Of a stretch of 64,000 bases of DNA, positions 63,449 to 64,000 are shown piece by piece. The notes under the pieces were generated by a model that saw only the letters and a list, made by a program, of their open reading frames with translations, did not search any database and was not told the origin of the DNA. The first letter of the stretch is position 1; every line of letters starts with the position of its first letter. Made by a program: the position numbers and the translations under genes. The stretch is from Streptomyces aureoverticillatus (GTDB lineage: Bacteria > Actinomycetota > Actinomycetes > Streptomycetales > Streptomycetaceae): assembly GCF_014649395.1 (NCBI RefSeq), contig NZ_BMSY01000005.1, forward strand, positions 620,001-684,000, written 5' to 3'.

Positions 63449-64000
63449 GTGAATTTCCGCTCCCTCACTCGAGGCGACGGCGTGGTGATCGGAGCAGCGG
63501 TGTTGCTCTTCATCGCCTCGTTCCTCGACACCTTTGACTCCGACGGCGGCGACAGCGACAAGCTGCCCACCGCTTGGGACAACGGCAACCTGCTGATGAG
63601 CGTGTACCTGCTCGGCGTCATCGGCGCCGCGCTCATCATCGTGGGCCGCGGCATGGGACAGTCGCGCAAGGTCATCGGCCTTGACCTGGGACAGGTCGGC
63701 GTCGTCTTCACCATCGCCGCCGCGTGGAGCTCGCTCGGCGCGATCTTCGACGTGGACCAGTCCTTCGGCTTCCTCTTCGAGGCAAGTGGCTTCGGTGGCG
63801 GCGGGGAAGGCCCCGACGCCGGCATCGGCCTGATCCTCGGCCTGATCGCCGCCCTGATCCTGGCCGCCGCCGCGGTCGCCACGCAGATCGTCCCCGCCCT
63901 CAAGGCCCCCCTCGCGGGCGGCGCCCCGCGCCCGACCCCGCAGCCCTACGGCGGCCAGCCGCAGGGTGGCGGCTACGGCTACCCGGGCGCGCAGGCCGGT
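63449..64000 (+). CDS. DUF5336-like membrane protein, N-terminal part
   Basis: The open frame from a GTG at 63449, preceded by GAAGGA, runs off the right edge; 184 codons are visible. The protein starts VNFRSLTRGDGVVIGAAVLLFIASFLDTFDSDGGDSDK and has four helices, including LLMSVYLLGVIGAALIIVGRGMG, VVFTIAAAWSSLGAIF and IGLILGLIAALILAAAAVATQIVP, then a Pro/Gly/Gln tail PTPQPYGGQPQGGGYGYPG, as in DUF5336/DUF4190-like membrane proteins with Tyr-rich tails. Function unknown. The 237 bp gap upstream shows no other gene; it contains an A/T-richer stretch at about 63290-63320 that may hold the promoter. Confidence 0.75.
   Translation, partial: MNFRSLTRGDGVVIGAAVLLFIASFLDTFDSDGGDSDKLPTAWDNGNLLMSVYLLGVIGAALIIVGRGMGQSRKVIGLDLGQVGVVFTIAAAWSSLGAIFDVDQSFGFLFEASGFGGGGEGPDAGIGLILGLIAALILAAAAVATQIVPALKAPLAGGAPRPTPQPYGGQPQGGGYGYPGAQAG

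Noticed and set aside
1..64000. tRNA, rRNA, prophage or integrase genes
   Set aside because: No cloverleaf, rRNA core or integrase motif was seen on either strand by eye; a dedicated RNA search would be decisive.

Overview
The window is chromosomal DNA of very high G+C with strong third-codon-position bias, GTG/TTG/CTG starts and many genus-typical families: DUF6243, the RNase HI/acid phosphatase fusion, a DmdR/IdeR-type iron box and a type A actinobacterial RNase P RNA. Together these point to Streptomyces or a close relative. I see no tRNA or rRNA genes, CRISPR array, prophage or intact insertion sequence. Most of it looks like ordinary chromosome, with a few accessory patches.

Layout. 1-6.2 kb: end of a heme importer ATPase gene, an FTR1-like permease with eroded iron motifs, a lipoprotein, a prim-pol-like protein, a phosphodiesterase, a TetR regulator facing DUF6243 across three matching operators, and a DDAH-type hydrolase whose ribosome binding site lies inside a long hairpin. 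6.2-12.4 kb: secreted glycoside hydrolase, Rsm22-like methyltransferase, serine hydrolase and Bcr/CflA exporter, all on the minus strand. 12.6-17.7 kb: a PIG-L deacetylase/ricin-lectin gene coupled to a GT4 glycosyltransferase, running tail-to-tail into phoD with a 160 bp overlap. 17.8-27.1 kb: mixed single genes (SDR, lamin-tail protein, PhzF, NTF2-like, DoxX, MazG, methyltransferase, DUF4180, APH-like kinase, secreted protein, GT2).

27.5-30.8 kb is a tight four-gene operon: polyprenyl diphosphate synthase, ABC ATPase, ABC permease and SRPBCC protein. 30.9-33.4 kb is a visibly less G+C-rich patch with a lipoprotein, an eight-cysteine secreted protein and a decayed acetyltransferase. It abuts rnpB, and the end of an EamA transporter gene runs into the rnpB 5' end. 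34.8-38.8 kb carries AraC, TetR/DUF4260 (with two matching palindromic operators), a 48 bp tandem-repeat array and a MerR/membrane-protein pair.

38.7-48.5 kb is housekeeping: RNB ribonuclease, YaaA, KDPG aldolase, the RNase H/phosphatase, zinc-ribbon and NIF3 genes, an iron-siderophore binding protein under an iron box, and a repeat-rich hypothetical. 48.7-59.4 kb holds two separated minus-strand catabolic operons (MaoC hydratase, alcohol dehydrogenase, SDR; and fused acyl-CoA dehydrogenase, SCP-x-type thiolase). Each has an upstream palindrome fitting the KstR pattern TnnAACnnGTTnnA, suggesting a steroid or branched acyl-CoA regulon. A two-component system and an MFS exporter lie between them. 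59.6-64 kb: an MFS exporter fused to a carboxypeptidase-regulatory-like domain, a methyltransferase, a cell-wall amidase and the start of a DUF5336-like membrane protein.

An interspersed intergenic repeat family (built around the phrases tcgccgcttcgcggctcgtc and cgccggacgggct, with G/C hairpins) recurs at about 8.2, 21.3, 36.9, 41.2, 48.5 and 54.2 kb. One copy appears to have seeded the tandem array at 37 kb, and another supplies the last codons of an MFS gene.
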